A stretch of 64,000 nt of DNA from Domibacillus indicus. Its GTDB lineage: Bacteria; Bacillota; Bacilli; Bacillales; Domibacillaceae. Of the stretch, positions 18,575-27,431 are shown piece by piece. Below the pieces are notes generated by a model. The model was not told the DNA's origin and did not search any database. It saw nothing but the letters and a program-made list of their open reading frames with translations. Within the stretch, counting starts at the first letter, position 1. Each line of letters begins with the position of its first letter. The stretch lies in the NCBI RefSeq assembly GCF_000970685.1, contig NZ_LAJB01000011.1:1-64000 (forward strand). The letters run 5' to 3'. The translations under genes were made by a program, and so were the position numbers.

Positions 18575-18768
18575 TCGCGCAACCTCCACATCGTGACAAA
18601 GTACATAGCTGAAACCTTTTTTTTTTGCTATACTGTTATTTTATCAAAATTCACCCGCATGCGTATGTAAATTTATGATGAATTTCACATAATCTGTGAC
18701 ACTTTTTAATTCGTTTCGTTTTATACTAAAGGAGCAGCCAGGATTTTATTTTAAAGGAGGGGATGCCT

Positions 18769-20127
18769 GTGATTTCGAATTTAACCGAAGACCAGCTGAC
18801 CCTGCTTGTCATCAAGCATTTAAAAGAAGGAAAAAAAACGGATTTGCAGCAATTGGTTGATGAACTTCATCCCTATGATATGGCGGCTATTTACCGTAAT
18901 TTGCCGGAAAAGCACCAGACGCGGTTTCTGCTTCATTTAACCATTCCGATTTTGACCGATATGATTCAGGAGCTTGAAAGTGACGAGCAGCTGACCGTTT
19001 TAAAAAAAGTTGGGAAAGAAAGATCCCGCAAGGTGCTCGATGATATGGACAACGATGATTTAGCCTCTCTTCTTGATGATATGTCGCCGGAAAACATTAA
19101 ACAATTTTTATCCGGTATGAAAAAAGAGGAATCTACAATCATTGAAAATATGATGAGCTACCCTGCAGAAACGGCCGGGCGGCTTATGACAAACCGCTTC
19201 GTCTGGATCAAACACTCTTATACAGTTCGGGAAGCGGTTGAAAAATTAAAATCGTTTGCTGAATTTGCTGAAACCATCAATTATTTATACGTTATTAATG
19301 ATGATAAGAAACTCGTAGGCGTTGTTTCTTATCGGGATATGCTCCTGGCAGATACCCATGAGAAAATTGCAGATATTATGTATGGACGGGTGATTTCCGT
19401 TGATGTATATACCGACCAGGAAGAAATCGCCCGCCTCATTGAACGATATGACTTCTTAGCGATTCCTGTTGTTGATGACCGGGGAGTTTTAGTGGGAATT
19501 GTTACTTTTGACGATATTATTGATGTTGTGATACAGGAAGCAAATGAAGACATTGAGAAGCTGTCCGCTTCTGGTAAAGCAATTGATTTTGATACGAAAG
19601 CAGGCGTCGCAGCTTTCAGGCGCCTTCCCTGGCTCGTGCTGCTGTTATTTATCGGTCTTGTATCCGGCAGCATTATTTCCGGCTTTGAAAATACACTTCA
19701 GCAAGTAGTAGCACTCACCTATTTTATGCCGATGATTTCAGGCATGACCGGAAATACGGGTACACAGTCACTGGCCGTTGTCGTACGCGGACTTGCCTCA
19801 CGTGATATTGATATGCGGACTGTTATGTCGCTTATTCTGCGTGAATTTGGGGTTGGGCTCATTATTGGCGCTGTTTGCGGGATTCTGATTTTTTTCATCG
19901 CCTTTTTCTGGCAGGGCAGCGGTGTTTTAGGATTTGTTGTGGGAGCGTCTCTTTTGCTGACACTTATTATCGGTACGCTTGCCGGCACTGTTATTCCGCT
20001 TCTTTTATATAAATTAAACGTTGATCCTGCTGTTGCTTCGGGACCGCTGATTACAACGATCAACGATATTTTTTCGCTAATTACGTATTTTACGATTGCT
20101 TCCTGGTTCCTGACACAGCTTTTATAA
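18769..20127 (+). CDS. mgtE: MgtE-type magnesium channel/transporter
   Basis: A 452-residue MgtE. It has an N-terminal superhelical MgtE_N domain (about 1-130), two CBS domains (about 135-255) that sense cytosolic Mg2+, a plug helix, and a five-helix membrane domain (about 285-452) with the conserved PMISGMTGNTGTQSLAVVVRG. It brings Mg2+ into the cell and closes when Mg2+ is high. The first ATG (18763) abuts AAAGGAGGGG, so the GTG at 18769 is the likelier start. No M-box riboswitch is visible in the short leader, unlike many Bacillus mgtE genes. Confidence 0.94.
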   Translation: MISNLTEDQLTLLVIKHLKEGKKTDLQQLVDELHPYDMAAIYRNLPEKHQTRFLLHLTIPILTDMIQELESDEQLTVLKKVGKERSRKVLDDMDNDDLASLLDDMSPENIKQFLSGMKKEESTIIENMMSYPAETAGRLMTNRFVWIKHSYTVREAVEKLKSFAEFAETINYLYVINDDKKLVGVVSYRDMLLADTHEKIADIMYGRVISVDVYTDQEEIARLIERYDFLAIPVVDDRGVLVGIVTFDDIIDVVIQEANEDIEKLSASGKAIDFDTKAGVAAFRRLPWLVLLLFIGLVSGSIISGFENTLQQVVALTYFMPMISGMTGNTGTQSLAVVVRGLASRDIDMRTVMSLILREFGVGLIIGAVCGILIFFIAFFWQGSGVLGFVVGASLLLTLIIGTLAGTVIPLLLYKLNVDPAVASGPLITTINDIFSLITYFTIASWFLTQLL

Positions 20128-20138
20128 AAACCCGTTGT

Positions 20139-20167
20139 TTGACCGAATAATCTGACTTTATTATAAT
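20139..20167 (+). promoter_or_regulatory. Sigma-A promoter before the CBS/CorC gene
   Basis: TTGACC (20139-20144), 17-bp spacer, TATAAT (20162-20167). A start near 20174 leaves an unusually long leader of about 210 nt before the predicted TTG start. The leader includes a weak stem CGGTA / TGCCG followed by TTTTT at about 20285-20319. No riboswitch class is recognised. Confidence 0.75.
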
Positions 20168-20384
20168 AAAATTACTTAACCCGTATAGGATGTTCCCGCT
20201 ATTTCGCTCAGCGGTGAGTATGCCTGTTATAGTAAAGTTCCCTAAAAAGACAGATGGAAAGAGGGTGATCAAATGGGACATTGACGGTAACCAATTCGTT
20301 ATATACTGCCGGTTTTTCATCTTTGATCATCATATTTAATAGGAGGTGACTTCTTCTTTCGCCCAGGCGGAAGGAGAAACCCGA

Positions 20385-21299
20385 TTGGACATATGGATTG
20401 GGCTTATTGCTGTTATCCTTTTAGCGTTATCATTTACAGCCATTCGTTATGTAAAACGAAAAAAAGAATCAAATGAAACAGGAGAACCCCCCTCGAGAGG
20501 ACGTTCTTCGGCTCTGCTCGCCGAACTAAGCGGCGATGAGTATGAGAATCACCTGTCACTGCTTGATAATCGAACCGCAACAGAAGTGATGGTTCCCCGT
20601 ACAGAAATGGTTTATTTTGAACAGGAAGACACTGTGCGTGATTGTATAGCCCTGTTCCGGGAAACGAAATATACCCGTTATCCTGTGGCAGACGGAGACA
20701 AAGACCGGATTATCGGCTTTGTTAATTTTAAGGAAGTTATTGCTGAATATGTAACGGACCCTGTTGTAGGTTCAAAAAGCATCAAGCATTTCGTCCGGCC
20801 GATTACCCGTATGATTGATTCGACACCCGTACACGAATTGCTGGCAAAAATGCAGTCCGACCGTACGCAAATGGTTATGCTCATTAATGAATATGGCGGT
20901 ACTGCCGGTATTGTTACAGCGGAAGATATAGTTGAAGTAATTGTTGGTGAGCTGTATGACGAATTTGATATTGCAGAACCGCCCCTCATTCAGCAAATTG
21001 GTGATACTCATTATATTGCCAGCAGTAAAATGCCTATTGCAGAAACGGCCCAGCTGCTTAATATCGACATGAATGATGAAGATGTTGACACACTTGGCGG
21101 CTGGATTTTAACAGAGAATTACGATATCCAGCCCGGTGAATCAATTGAGCATAACGGGTTCTTGTTTACAGTCCTGCAGATGGAAGACCAGCAAATCAGG
21201 CACGTCGAAATCCAACGGGCTCCTGAACAGGATGCAGCCCGGCAGGAAAATGATTCAGATTCAGCATCTGTTGTAATCGCAGAACCTTATAACGCCTAA
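20385..21299 (+). CDS. CBS-pair/CorC_HlyC protein with one membrane segment
   Basis: A 304-residue protein with one N-terminal transmembrane helix (DIWIGLIAVILLALSFTAI, about 2-21), a linker, a CBS pair (about 65-190; TATEVMVPRTEM, INEYGGTAGIVT) and a CorC_HlyC/TerC-associated domain (about 205-290). Hemolysin-like CNNM proteins normally carry a three-to-four-helix DUF21 domain before the CBS pair; here it is missing. Such proteins are linked to Mg2+/Co2+ handling, and the neighbour is mgtE. TTG 20385 has AAGGAG at 9 nt; a GTG at 20346 sits in another RBS. Confidence 0.8.
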   Translation: MDIWIGLIAVILLALSFTAIRYVKRKKESNETGEPPSRGRSSALLAELSGDEYENHLSLLDNRTATEVMVPRTEMVYFEQEDTVRDCIALFRETKYTRYPVADGDKDRIIGFVNFKEVIAEYVTDPVVGSKSIKHFVRPITRMIDSTPVHELLAKMQSDRTQMVMLINEYGGTAGIVTAEDIVEVIVGELYDEFDIAEPPLIQQIGDTHYIASSKMPIAETAQLLNIDMNDEDVDTLGGWILTENYDIQPGESIEHNGFLFTVLQMEDQQIRHVEIQRAPEQDAARQENDSDSASVVIAEPYNA

Positions 21300-21300
21300 A

Positions 21301-21333
21301 CAAAACCCGCTGAAAAGCGGGTTTTGTTTTTGT
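21301..21333 (+). terminator. Terminator after the CBS/CorC gene
   Basis: Stem CAAAACCCGCT / AGCGGGTTTTG with a short A-rich loop, followed by TTTTTG. Confidence 0.9.
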
Positions 21334-21388
21334 TAGAACACCTTTATAATTGGACTGGACATACTATTTCGGAATGGAGTTTATTAAT

Positions 21389-22090
21389 ATGAAAAAAGTT
21401 TTAGCGGCCGGCCTGCTGCTTGCAGCTTCCTGGACTGTGCTGCCAACTGTATATGCGCGGACATTTGAGAAAAACATAAAAAAGCGCGGACCCGGGCGTC
21501 CGGAAATTGCCCTAACATTTGATGATGGGCCCCACCCTATCTATACACCTCTTCTATTAGATACCTTAAAGCAATATAATGTAAAAGCGACCTTTTTTGT
21601 GGTTGGAGAAAAAGCGAAACTTTATCCTTCCTTGATCCGTAGAATAGAAATGGAAGGACATGAAATCGGTATTCACAATCAACAGCATCGTTCAAACTGG
21701 CTTTTGACACCTGCCGCTTTAGAAAAGCAGCTCAGCGAAGCGGCGGACAGCGTACGCTCCATTACCGGGAACTCTGTCACTTTTTATCGGCCGCCCTGGG
21801 GTCATTTCAACCCGTTTACTTTTTCCAAAGCCGCTTCGTTTCAAACTGTTATGTGGACTTCTATTCCTGGTGACTGGAAAAAAAGCATGACATCCCCAAA
21901 GCTGGCCGAGAAATTACGGATGGCAAGGTCAAACGGCGCCATCATTACACTTCATGACAGCGGAGAAACAGCCGGCGCTTATGAAAAAGCACCACTTGTC
22001 ATGATCGATGCGCTTCACCTGTTTTTATCAGATCAGGTGTCCTCAGCTTTTTCATTTGTCACAGTAGGCACGCTGCTCAGAAATAACTAA
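21389..22090 (+). CDS. Secreted polysaccharide deacetylase (NodB family)
   Basis: A 233-residue carbohydrate esterase 4 protein with a signal peptide (MKKVLAAGLLLAASWTVLPTVYA). It shows the NodB motifs TFDDGPHP (catalytic D and metal D), HNQQH (metal histidines), FRPPWG-like YRPPWGHFN, and LHDSG near the end. It probably removes acetyl groups from peptidoglycan or another cell-surface glycan. The frame extends 13 codons upstream, but the ATG at 21389 follows GGAG at 9 nt and starts a clean signal peptide. First of a likely operon with dedA and the glycosyltransferase. Confidence 0.9.
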   Translation: MKKVLAAGLLLAASWTVLPTVYARTFEKNIKKRGPGRPEIALTFDDGPHPIYTPLLLDTLKQYNVKATFFVVGEKAKLYPSLIRRIEMEGHEIGIHNQQHRSNWLLTPAALEKQLSEAADSVRSITGNSVTFYRPPWGHFNPFTFSKAASFQTVMWTSIPGDWKKSMTSPKLAEKLRMARSNGAIITLHDSGETAGAYEKAPLVMIDALHLFLSDQVSSAFSFVTVGTLLRNN

Positions 22091-22126
22091 CCTGCCAGCC
22101 CGGTTTGTTTTGGAGTGAAAATTCGA

Positions 22127-22711
22127 ATGGAATCATTAGTTATTGCTTATTTATCAAAGTACGGATATGCCATTTTATTTGTGGCCGGCGTTTTTGGAAT
22201 TGTGGGCATTCCAGCCCCTGAAGAAAGCCTGTATGTATATGTCGGAATGCTTGCAAAAAACGGGTCAATTTCGTTTACAGGCGCTCTTTTCTCACTGGTG
22301 GCAGGCACAATTGTCGGAATGATCATCAGCTATACGCTTGGCCGCATGATTGGACAGCCTCTGCTGGACCGATACGGCAAATACCTGGGTGTTACGAAAA
22401 AAAGACTGCGGAAAACCATTTTGCATTGGGACTTATCCCGTGCACTTTTAGCTGGCTTTTTTGTTCCGGGCATCCGTCAATTTAATCCTTACTTTGCTGG
22501 CATTGCAAAATTTTCAATACCCGGCTTTCTCGCCCTTTCCGTTTTAGGGGCTTTTATATGGGTATTCATTTATATGTCAGCTGGTTTTTTAATTAGTTCT
22601 TATATACGAATTGAGCCGGAATACCTGGCTGCTGCCGGCGCATTCTTTTTTCTTTTATTTGTTGCCCATTTTTTATTTAAATTAAAAAAATCGTCAAATA
22701 CCCGCCGTTAA
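22127..22711 (+). CDS. DedA family membrane protein (first copy)
   Basis: A 194-residue DedA/SNARE-associated (VTT) protein with about five hydrophobic segments. The family signature is present: GIPAPEESLYVYVG (membrane-embedded acidic site), LGRMIGQPLLDRYGKY and FFVPGIRQFNPYFAGI with its conserved arginine. DedA members act as lipid scramblases/flippases, for example for undecaprenyl phosphate or phosphatidylethanolamine, and use proton gradients. The substrate here is unknown. The start at 22127 is chosen by RBS distance; a GTG 12 nt upstream overlaps the GGAG. Confidence 0.88.
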   Translation: MESLVIAYLSKYGYAILFVAGVFGIVGIPAPEESLYVYVGMLAKNGSISFTGALFSLVAGTIVGMIISYTLGRMIGQPLLDRYGKYLGVTKKRLRKTILHWDLSRALLAGFFVPGIRQFNPYFAGIAKFSIPGFLALSVLGAFIWVFIYMSAGFLISSYIRIEPEYLAAAGAFFFLLFVAHFLFKLKKSSNTRR

Positions 22712-22726
22712 AGGAGTCAAATTGAT

Positions 22727-23845
22727 ATGAAAATTATTGTGCTTCCTTTATTTCGCCTGTCATCAGGCCATCATAAAGCCGCGGAAGCCATCATCGAACA
22801 TATTAGTATGATCCGTCCGGATGCCCACATTCAGACTGTTGATATTTTAAGCTACTGTCATGAGTCTGTTGAATCAGTGGTTTCAAAAATGTATATGCAA
22901 TGGATAAGTAAAAAGCCGGAATCCTACAGCAAATTTTACAAGTCCTTCATTTATACAGCAGATGGCAGGAGAAATGAGCAAATGCCGCTTCATGTATGGG
23001 ACAAATATTTTGAGTTCCGTCTTGCGCGGCTGATCGAAAAAGAGCAGCCGGACTATATAATATGTACACACAGCTATCCATCAAAGCTGTTAAACCATTT
23101 AAAACGCCAGAAAAAAGTAACCGTGCCAGTTATCAATGTTTACACGGACTTTTTTGTTAGTGATGTATGGGGGAAACGCTGCATTGATTATCATTTTGTT
23201 CCTCATTTAGAAGCGAAAAAATGGCTGATGCGTCTTGGCGTTCCGGCAGGACAAGTATATGTAACCGGCATTCCCGTCCATCCTTCTTTTGGAGTAGATC
23301 ATGCCCTTACAAAACACAGGTCTATCCTCGTGGCAGGCGGCAACAGCGGTCTTGGACAATTAGAGAAGCTGCTTCAGCACCTAAATACTCATGCTCTTTC
23401 TTACACATATAAGGTGCTGTGCGGCCATAATGAAAAATTAAGAATGCAAATTGAAGAAATGGGGAATCCACGGATTAAAGCCCTTCCTTATATGAGCAGC
23501 CGCGAGGAAATGAACCGATTTTACGAAGAAGCATCCGCCATTATTACAAAACCAGGCGGCATTACGGTCAGCGAAGTGCTTGAGAAAGAGCTTCCTGTCT
23601 TTATCTCAGGTGCACTTCCCGGGCAAGAGGAATTTAATGCAGATTATTTAAAAAAACGCGAGTTGATTTATGAGCTGACCGATCATATTCCTGTTGAACA
23701 GCAAATTACCGCTATTATTGACAGTGATATCGAGCGAAGCAAATGGAAAAAGCGGCTTGACCAATACAGCCTTGAGAAAGAACATACACTTACAAGGACT
23801 TTAACGTCCATTTTTGGAAATACCTCTTCTTCTGTCCCGCTTTAA
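22727..23845 (+). CDS. ykoN: UgtP/YkoN-like glycosyltransferase
   Basis: A 372-residue GT28-type glycosyltransferase of the MGDG synthase/diacylglycerol glucosyltransferase group. The N-terminal MGDG_synth domain (about 15-175) and the C-terminal UDP-sugar domain with TKPGGITVSEVLEKELP (about 290) are visible, and it most resembles B. subtilis YkoN. It probably transfers a sugar to a lipid acceptor at the membrane; donor and acceptor are not shown. It follows dedA by 15 nt with a GGAG RBS. Confidence 0.85.
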   Translation: MKIIVLPLFRLSSGHHKAAEAIIEHISMIRPDAHIQTVDILSYCHESVESVVSKMYMQWISKKPESYSKFYKSFIYTADGRRNEQMPLHVWDKYFEFRLARLIEKEQPDYIICTHSYPSKLLNHLKRQKKVTVPVINVYTDFFVSDVWGKRCIDYHFVPHLEAKKWLMRLGVPAGQVYVTGIPVHPSFGVDHALTKHRSILVAGGNSGLGQLEKLLQHLNTHALSYTYKVLCGHNEKLRMQIEEMGNPRIKALPYMSSREEMNRFYEEASAIITKPGGITVSEVLEKELPVFISGALPGQEEFNADYLKKRELIYELTDHIPVEQQITAIIDSDIERSKWKKRLDQYSLEKEHTLTRTLTSIFGNTSSSVPL

Positions 23846-23866
23846 AGCGGGGTTTCTCTTTTTATT
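23836..23866 (+). terminator. Terminator after ykoN
   Basis: Perfect palindrome CCCGCTTT / AAAGCGGG that contains the stop codon, followed by TTTCTCTTTTTAT. Confidence 0.8.
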
Positions 23867-23937
23867 GGTGCGCTTTTGCTTGTCCATGCTATAATGTCAA
23901 CCGAAGCGAAAAATTTTCTTCAAAGAAAGGGAATGTA

Positions 23938-24552
23938 ATGGAAAACTGGATTATTTCAATGATGGAGCAATACGGACTCTGGGGAGTTTTTTTCTTAATT
24001 GCGCTTGAAAACCTCTTTCCTCCGATTCCGTCCGAAGTCATTCTCACATTTGGCGGCGTTATGACCGGACAGACAGATTTAACGGTTACAGGCGTCATTT
24101 TAGCTTCAACAGCCGGTTCGGTTATCGGTGCTGTCATTTTATATGCTATTGGACTATTAATGGATGTGGAAAATTTAGAAAAAATTATTGAACGGTATGG
24201 GAAATTTCTTCGCCTAAAAAAGGAAGATCTTCATCGGGCAGATGCCTGGTTTGATAAGTATGGAGTATGGACGGTTTTTTTATGCCGGATGGTCCCTTTA
24301 ATCCGGAGCCTCATTTCTATTCCAGCAGGCATGTCCAATATGAACTTTTTTCTGTTCCTCTTGTTTACAACGGCTGGAACATTAATTTGGAATACCATTC
24401 TTGTTAACCTGGGAGCGGCTTTTTCTGATTCATGGCATACAGTTGTTGAATATATGGACGTCTATTCAAATATTGTGTATGCAATTTTAGCTATTCTTTT
24501 TATCGCTGCGGTTATTTGGTTTATTAAAAAGTTTCGCAGCCGTTCCGTTTAA
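23938..24552 (+). CDS. DedA family membrane protein (second copy)
   Basis: A 204-residue DedA/VTT protein. It has the signature ENLFPPIPSEVILTFGG with the membrane acidic residues, then CRMVPLIRSLISIPAGMSNM with its conserved arginine, and a C-terminal helix ending in FIKKFRSRSV. It is a different subfamily from the copy at 22127 (similar to B. subtilis YngC/YkoX types). Likely a lipid scramblase/flippase. RBS AAAGGG upstream. Confidence 0.9.
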   Translation: MENWIISMMEQYGLWGVFFLIALENLFPPIPSEVILTFGGVMTGQTDLTVTGVILASTAGSVIGAVILYAIGLLMDVENLEKIIERYGKFLRLKKEDLHRADAWFDKYGVWTVFLCRMVPLIRSLISIPAGMSNMNFFLFLLFTTAGTLIWNTILVNLGAAFSDSWHTVVEYMDVYSNIVYAILAILFIAAVIWFIKKFRSRSV

Positions 24553-24590
24553 TACCGTTTCTTTCTGCAGCAGGCTTCTCCTTCTCCTGT

Positions 24591-24627
24591 TAAAAGCGTC
24601 CTGGTCCTATGGATCCGGGCGCTTTTA
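24591..24627. terminator. Shared terminator between convergent genes
   Basis: Arms TAAAAGCGTCC / GGGCGCTTTTA form a stem with wobble pairs between the dedA (+) and lipid kinase (-) genes. T-rich ends on both strands suggest bidirectional termination. Confidence 0.65.
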
Positions 24628-25509
24628 TATGGAACAAACAAAGCGGAGATGTTTTTTCTTCACCCGGCAGACAGAGGGTGTAACTGTATATACTTCCCCA
24701 TCCATATCAATTCGCATCGGCCTGTCTGTTGCAATAGTAAAAGACTGTACCCGGTAATGTTCAAGGTTAACCGCATGTTCACCAGTTGCTTTTATTTTTT
24801 CAGTCTGAATCACTTCTTTAATAAGTGGGAATCCTGATTCTTTTACAAGAATAAGATCCAGATAGCCGTCTTCATGGCTTGCTTTAAAAGGCAAATTAAC
24901 AGTACCGATATGATTCCCATTTAACGCTATTGCCATTACGGCATCTCCTTCAAGTTTCATACCGTCCGCTTCAATCATATAATGAAAAAAAGAAGGATTG
25001 CGAATACTCTCCAGGGCACTTAAATAGTAGCTTATTTTTCCCATAAGCTTTTTTTTGCTTTCATCAATATTGTCCGATGTTTGGGTAATCATGCCGATTC
25101 CCCAAAAATTCACAAAATAGCGGTCATTCATAAAACCAAGGTCTACCTCACGAATTATTCCTGTATTCAGCAGACGGCAGGCTGCATCAATTTCTTCAGG
25201 CACACCAATCGCCCGGCTGAAATCATTGCATGTTCCGCCAGGCAGCACAGCGACAACCGGCCTGTTTTTTAACCGGGCAATGCCATTTACACATTCATGA
25301 ATGGTTCCATCGCCGCCATAGAGAATAATAACATCATAATTGTGTCCCTGTTCGATGCAAATTTTTTCTCCTTCTCCCGGTACGGAAATAAGCTGTTCCT
25401 CTACGTATTCGACTGCTTCTTTTAACACAGGAATGATTTGTTCCGTAATTGGCACTGTTCCTTTGCCTGCTTGCTCATTATATAAGAGAAGCCCTTTTTT
25501 AAAATGCAT
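24625..25509 (-). CDS. ytlR: Diacylglycerol/lipid kinase family protein (YtlR-like)
   Basis: A 294-residue DAGK_cat/LCB5-type lipid kinase. The nucleotide-binding ILYGGDGTIHECVNG (about 60-74) and LPGGTCNDFSRAIG (about 88-101) are clear, with a beta-sandwich C-terminal domain. Such enzymes phosphorylate diacylglycerol or similar lipids at the membrane. It resembles YtlR, though substrate assignment is weak. GGAGG precedes the ATG, 18 nt after a 53-residue ORF. An ECF sigma (SigW-like) promoter lies at 25720-25746. Confidence 0.87.
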   Translation of the reverse strand: MHFKKGLLLYNEQAGKGTVPITEQIIPVLKEAVEYVEEQLISVPGEGEKICIEQGHNYDVIILYGGDGTIHECVNGIARLKNRPVVAVLPGGTCNDFSRAIGVPEEIDAACRLLNTGIIREVDLGFMNDRYFVNFWGIGMITQTSDNIDESKKKLMGKISYYLSALESIRNPSFFHYMIEADGMKLEGDAVMAIALNGNHIGTVNLPFKASHEDGYLDLILVKESGFPLIKEVIQTEKIKATGEHAVNLEHYRVQSFTIATDRPMRIDMDGEVYTVTPSVCRVKKKHLRFVCSI

Positions 25510-25527
25510 CGTTATACGCCTCCTTCC

Positions 25528-25689
25528 TTATCCAGAATGGCAGGAAGTCACCACTTTCAGCTGACTTTTCGTTTTTCCGCTGCCCTGCAGCGCGTTCCAT
25601 AATACTGCTCTTGATTTCGTTACAGTGGCTTTTACGCCCAGCCTGGTGATGTTGTCCACAATCTGCCTTGTCCGCTCCGTATTTTTCAT
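25528..25689 (-). CDS. New 53-residue basic protein upstream of the lipid kinase
   Basis: An ATG at 25689 opens a 53-codon frame ending in TAA at 25528. The product begins MKNTERTRQIVDN, is basic (about ten K/R) and contains VLWNALQGSGKTKSQ and a C-terminal SCHSG. The upstream AAGGATGG can serve as RBS. Only 18 nt separate it from the kinase start, and the SigW-type promoter is positioned to transcribe both. I do not recognise the family. A longer overlapping frame on the same strand (25499-25699) runs through the kinase RBS and is less convincing. Confidence 0.6.
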   Translation of the reverse strand: MKNTERTRQIVDNITRLGVKATVTKSRAVLWNALQGSGKTKSQLKVVTSCHSG

Positions 25690-25719
25690 TGTGATCCATC
25701 CTTTTTGTTTTTAGTTTTT

Positions 25720-25746
25720 ATACGTTATTTATAAAAAAGTGTTTCA
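25720..25746 (-). promoter_or_regulatory. ECF sigma (SigW-type) promoter, lipid kinase unit
   Basis: Minus strand TGAAAC (25741-25746), a 16-bp spacer, CGTAT (25720-25724). This fits the B. subtilis SigW consensus TGAAAC-N16-CGTA. The start codon of the small ORF is about 30 bp downstream. Confidence 0.8.
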
Positions 25747-25859
25747 TTTTTTTGTCATCCTTTTTTATTTTCCCCATTTTACCGTTTTCAATCCAGATCA
25801 TTAAGAGTTTTTCGTGTATAGTAAAGATGATCATTTTTTAGAATGGATCGGTGATGAAT

Positions 25860-27320
25860 GTGTTAATTGAATTATATTTTTTTCCATGGGCGGCTTATTT
25901 GTTCTTTGCCCTGAATCTTATACTGGCAGCTATCATTATTTTTCTTGAACGGCGTGACCCGGGGGCCACCTGGGCATGGCTGATGGTTCTTTTTTTCATC
26001 CCCTTTCTCGGCTTTGTGCTTTATCTTGTTTTCGGGCAAAACTTAAGCAGACAGCGGCTTTTTGATTGGGAGGATAAGAAGAAAGTCGGAATTGAAGAAC
26101 AAATCGAGCATCAAAAAAGAGCAATTAAAAGCGGCATTTATCCATTTGCGAATCCACACACGAAACAAAATGAAAAGCTGGTGTATATGCTGCTCAGCCA
26201 TAACGATGCTGTTTTGTCCGAAGACAATAATATATATATTTATACAGACGGTGCCGAAAAATTCGATGCGCTTATGGCCGACATACGCAATGCCAAAAAT
26301 CATATTCATATTCAGTACTATATTTTTCGCAACGACGAACTTGGAAAAAAGCTTATTGCACTCCTAACTGAAAAAGCTCTTGCAGGCGTAGAGGTCTGTC
26401 TCCTGTACGATGATATGGGCTCCAGAACGCTTCGTCGCAAGCATTTTCGAAAGCTTATAGAAGCAGGCGGTGTGGTGGAAACCTTTTTCCCCTCCCGCAT
26501 CCCGTTTATTAATTTGCGCCTTAATTACCGGAATCACCGGAAAATTGTTGTAATTGATGGGCAGGCAGGCTATGTGGGCGGCTTTAATGTTGGAGACGAG
26601 TACCTGGGAAAGGACCCTTCTTTTGGCTACTGGCGTGATACGCATCTCCGCGTTGAAGGAAGTGCTGTCCATGCCCTGCAAACTCGCTTTATCTTAGATT
26701 GGAACCAGGCATCAAAACGGCATGACTTTATGTATGAAGAGCGGTTATTCCCTGTTCCACAACATACAGGCGATGCAGCGATGCAGATTGTTACAAGCGG
26801 GCCGGATTCTGAATGGGAACAAATCAAAAGCGGCTATATTAAGCTTATTATGACTGCCCAGAAGTCCATTTATATTCAGACACCATATTTTATTCCGGAT
26901 GCAAGTATTTTAGACGCACTTCGCGTAGCGGCTTTGTCAGGGATTGATGTAAAAATTATGATTCCCAATAAGCCTGACCATCCATTTGTTTACTGGGCCA
27001 CCTACTCCTATGCAGGTGAATTAATGAAGGCAGGAGCAAAAATTTATATTTACAATGACGGATTCATTCACGCTAAAACGATTGTGGCAGATGAAAAATT
27101 AAGCTCAGTAGGAACCGCGAATATTGATGTGCGGAGCTTCCGGTTAAATTTTGAAGTGAATGCTTTTCTATACGATTATGAAACAGGCAGCCGGCTTGCA
27201 AAAATTTTCCGCCATGATATGACGGTTTCTTATGAACTGACGCCCACTCTTTACCAGCAGCGATCCAAGTGGATAAAATTCAAAGAGTCTATCTCTCGCC
27301 TCTTATCTCCTATTCTTTAA
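25860..27320 (+). CDS. cls: Cardiolipin synthase (Cls)
   Basis: A 486-residue phospholipase-D-type cardiolipin synthase. It has two N-terminal membrane helices (about 1-60), then two HKD motifs: HRKIVVIDGQAGYVGGFN (about 220) and HAKTIVADEKLSSVGTAN (about 400). It condenses two phosphatidylglycerol molecules to cardiolipin plus glycerol at the membrane. The GTG at 25860 is placed correctly for the GGTGAT Shine-Dalgarno. GTG 25851 and ATG 25854 lie within that sequence. Confidence 0.93.
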   Translation: MLIELYFFPWAAYLFFALNLILAAIIIFLERRDPGATWAWLMVLFFIPFLGFVLYLVFGQNLSRQRLFDWEDKKKVGIEEQIEHQKRAIKSGIYPFANPHTKQNEKLVYMLLSHNDAVLSEDNNIYIYTDGAEKFDALMADIRNAKNHIHIQYYIFRNDELGKKLIALLTEKALAGVEVCLLYDDMGSRTLRRKHFRKLIEAGGVVETFFPSRIPFINLRLNYRNHRKIVVIDGQAGYVGGFNVGDEYLGKDPSFGYWRDTHLRVEGSAVHALQTRFILDWNQASKRHDFMYEERLFPVPQHTGDAAMQIVTSGPDSEWEQIKSGYIKLIMTAQKSIYIQTPYFIPDASILDALRVAALSGIDVKIMIPNKPDHPFVYWATYSYAGELMKAGAKIYIYNDGFIHAKTIVADEKLSSVGTANIDVRSFRLNFEVNAFLYDYETGSRLAKIFRHDMTVSYELTPTLYQQRSKWIKFKESISRLLSPIL

Positions 27321-27350
27321 AGAAGCAGACTTTCTCTGCTTCTTTTTTGT
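27321..27350 (+). terminator. Terminator after cls
   Basis: Stem AAGAAGCAGA / TCTGCTTCTT followed by TTTTG. Confidence 0.88.
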
Positions 27351-27370
27351 TACAATTCCGTAAATTCTTT

Positions 27371-27399
27371 TTGAACATTTTGTGAACATATGCTATAGT
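27371..27399 (+). promoter_or_regulatory. Sigma-A promoter of the 35-residue gene
   Basis: TTGAAC (27371-27376), 17-bp spacer, TATAGT (27394-27399). Only about 25 nt to the RBS AGGTGATTG. Confidence 0.8.
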
Positions 27400-27431
27400 A
27401 TATTTACAAACTAATCTATGAGGTGATTGAT

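Noticed and set aside
18600-18640. TGAAAC near 18609 as a fourth SigW-type site.
   Set aside because: No CGTA follows at 15-17 bp and it lies on the strand away from a suitable start.
18589-18768. Search for an M-box (Mg2+) riboswitch upstream of mgtE.
   Set aside because: The leader is too short and lacks the conserved M-box segments. A possible promoter (TATACT near 18722) lies within 50 bp of the start.
20174-20384. Possible riboswitch in the long leader of the CBS/CorC gene.
   Set aside because: No conserved core of a known class (M-box, yybP-ykoY, cobalamin) could be matched; only a weak hairpin is seen. Kept as a note under the gene finding.
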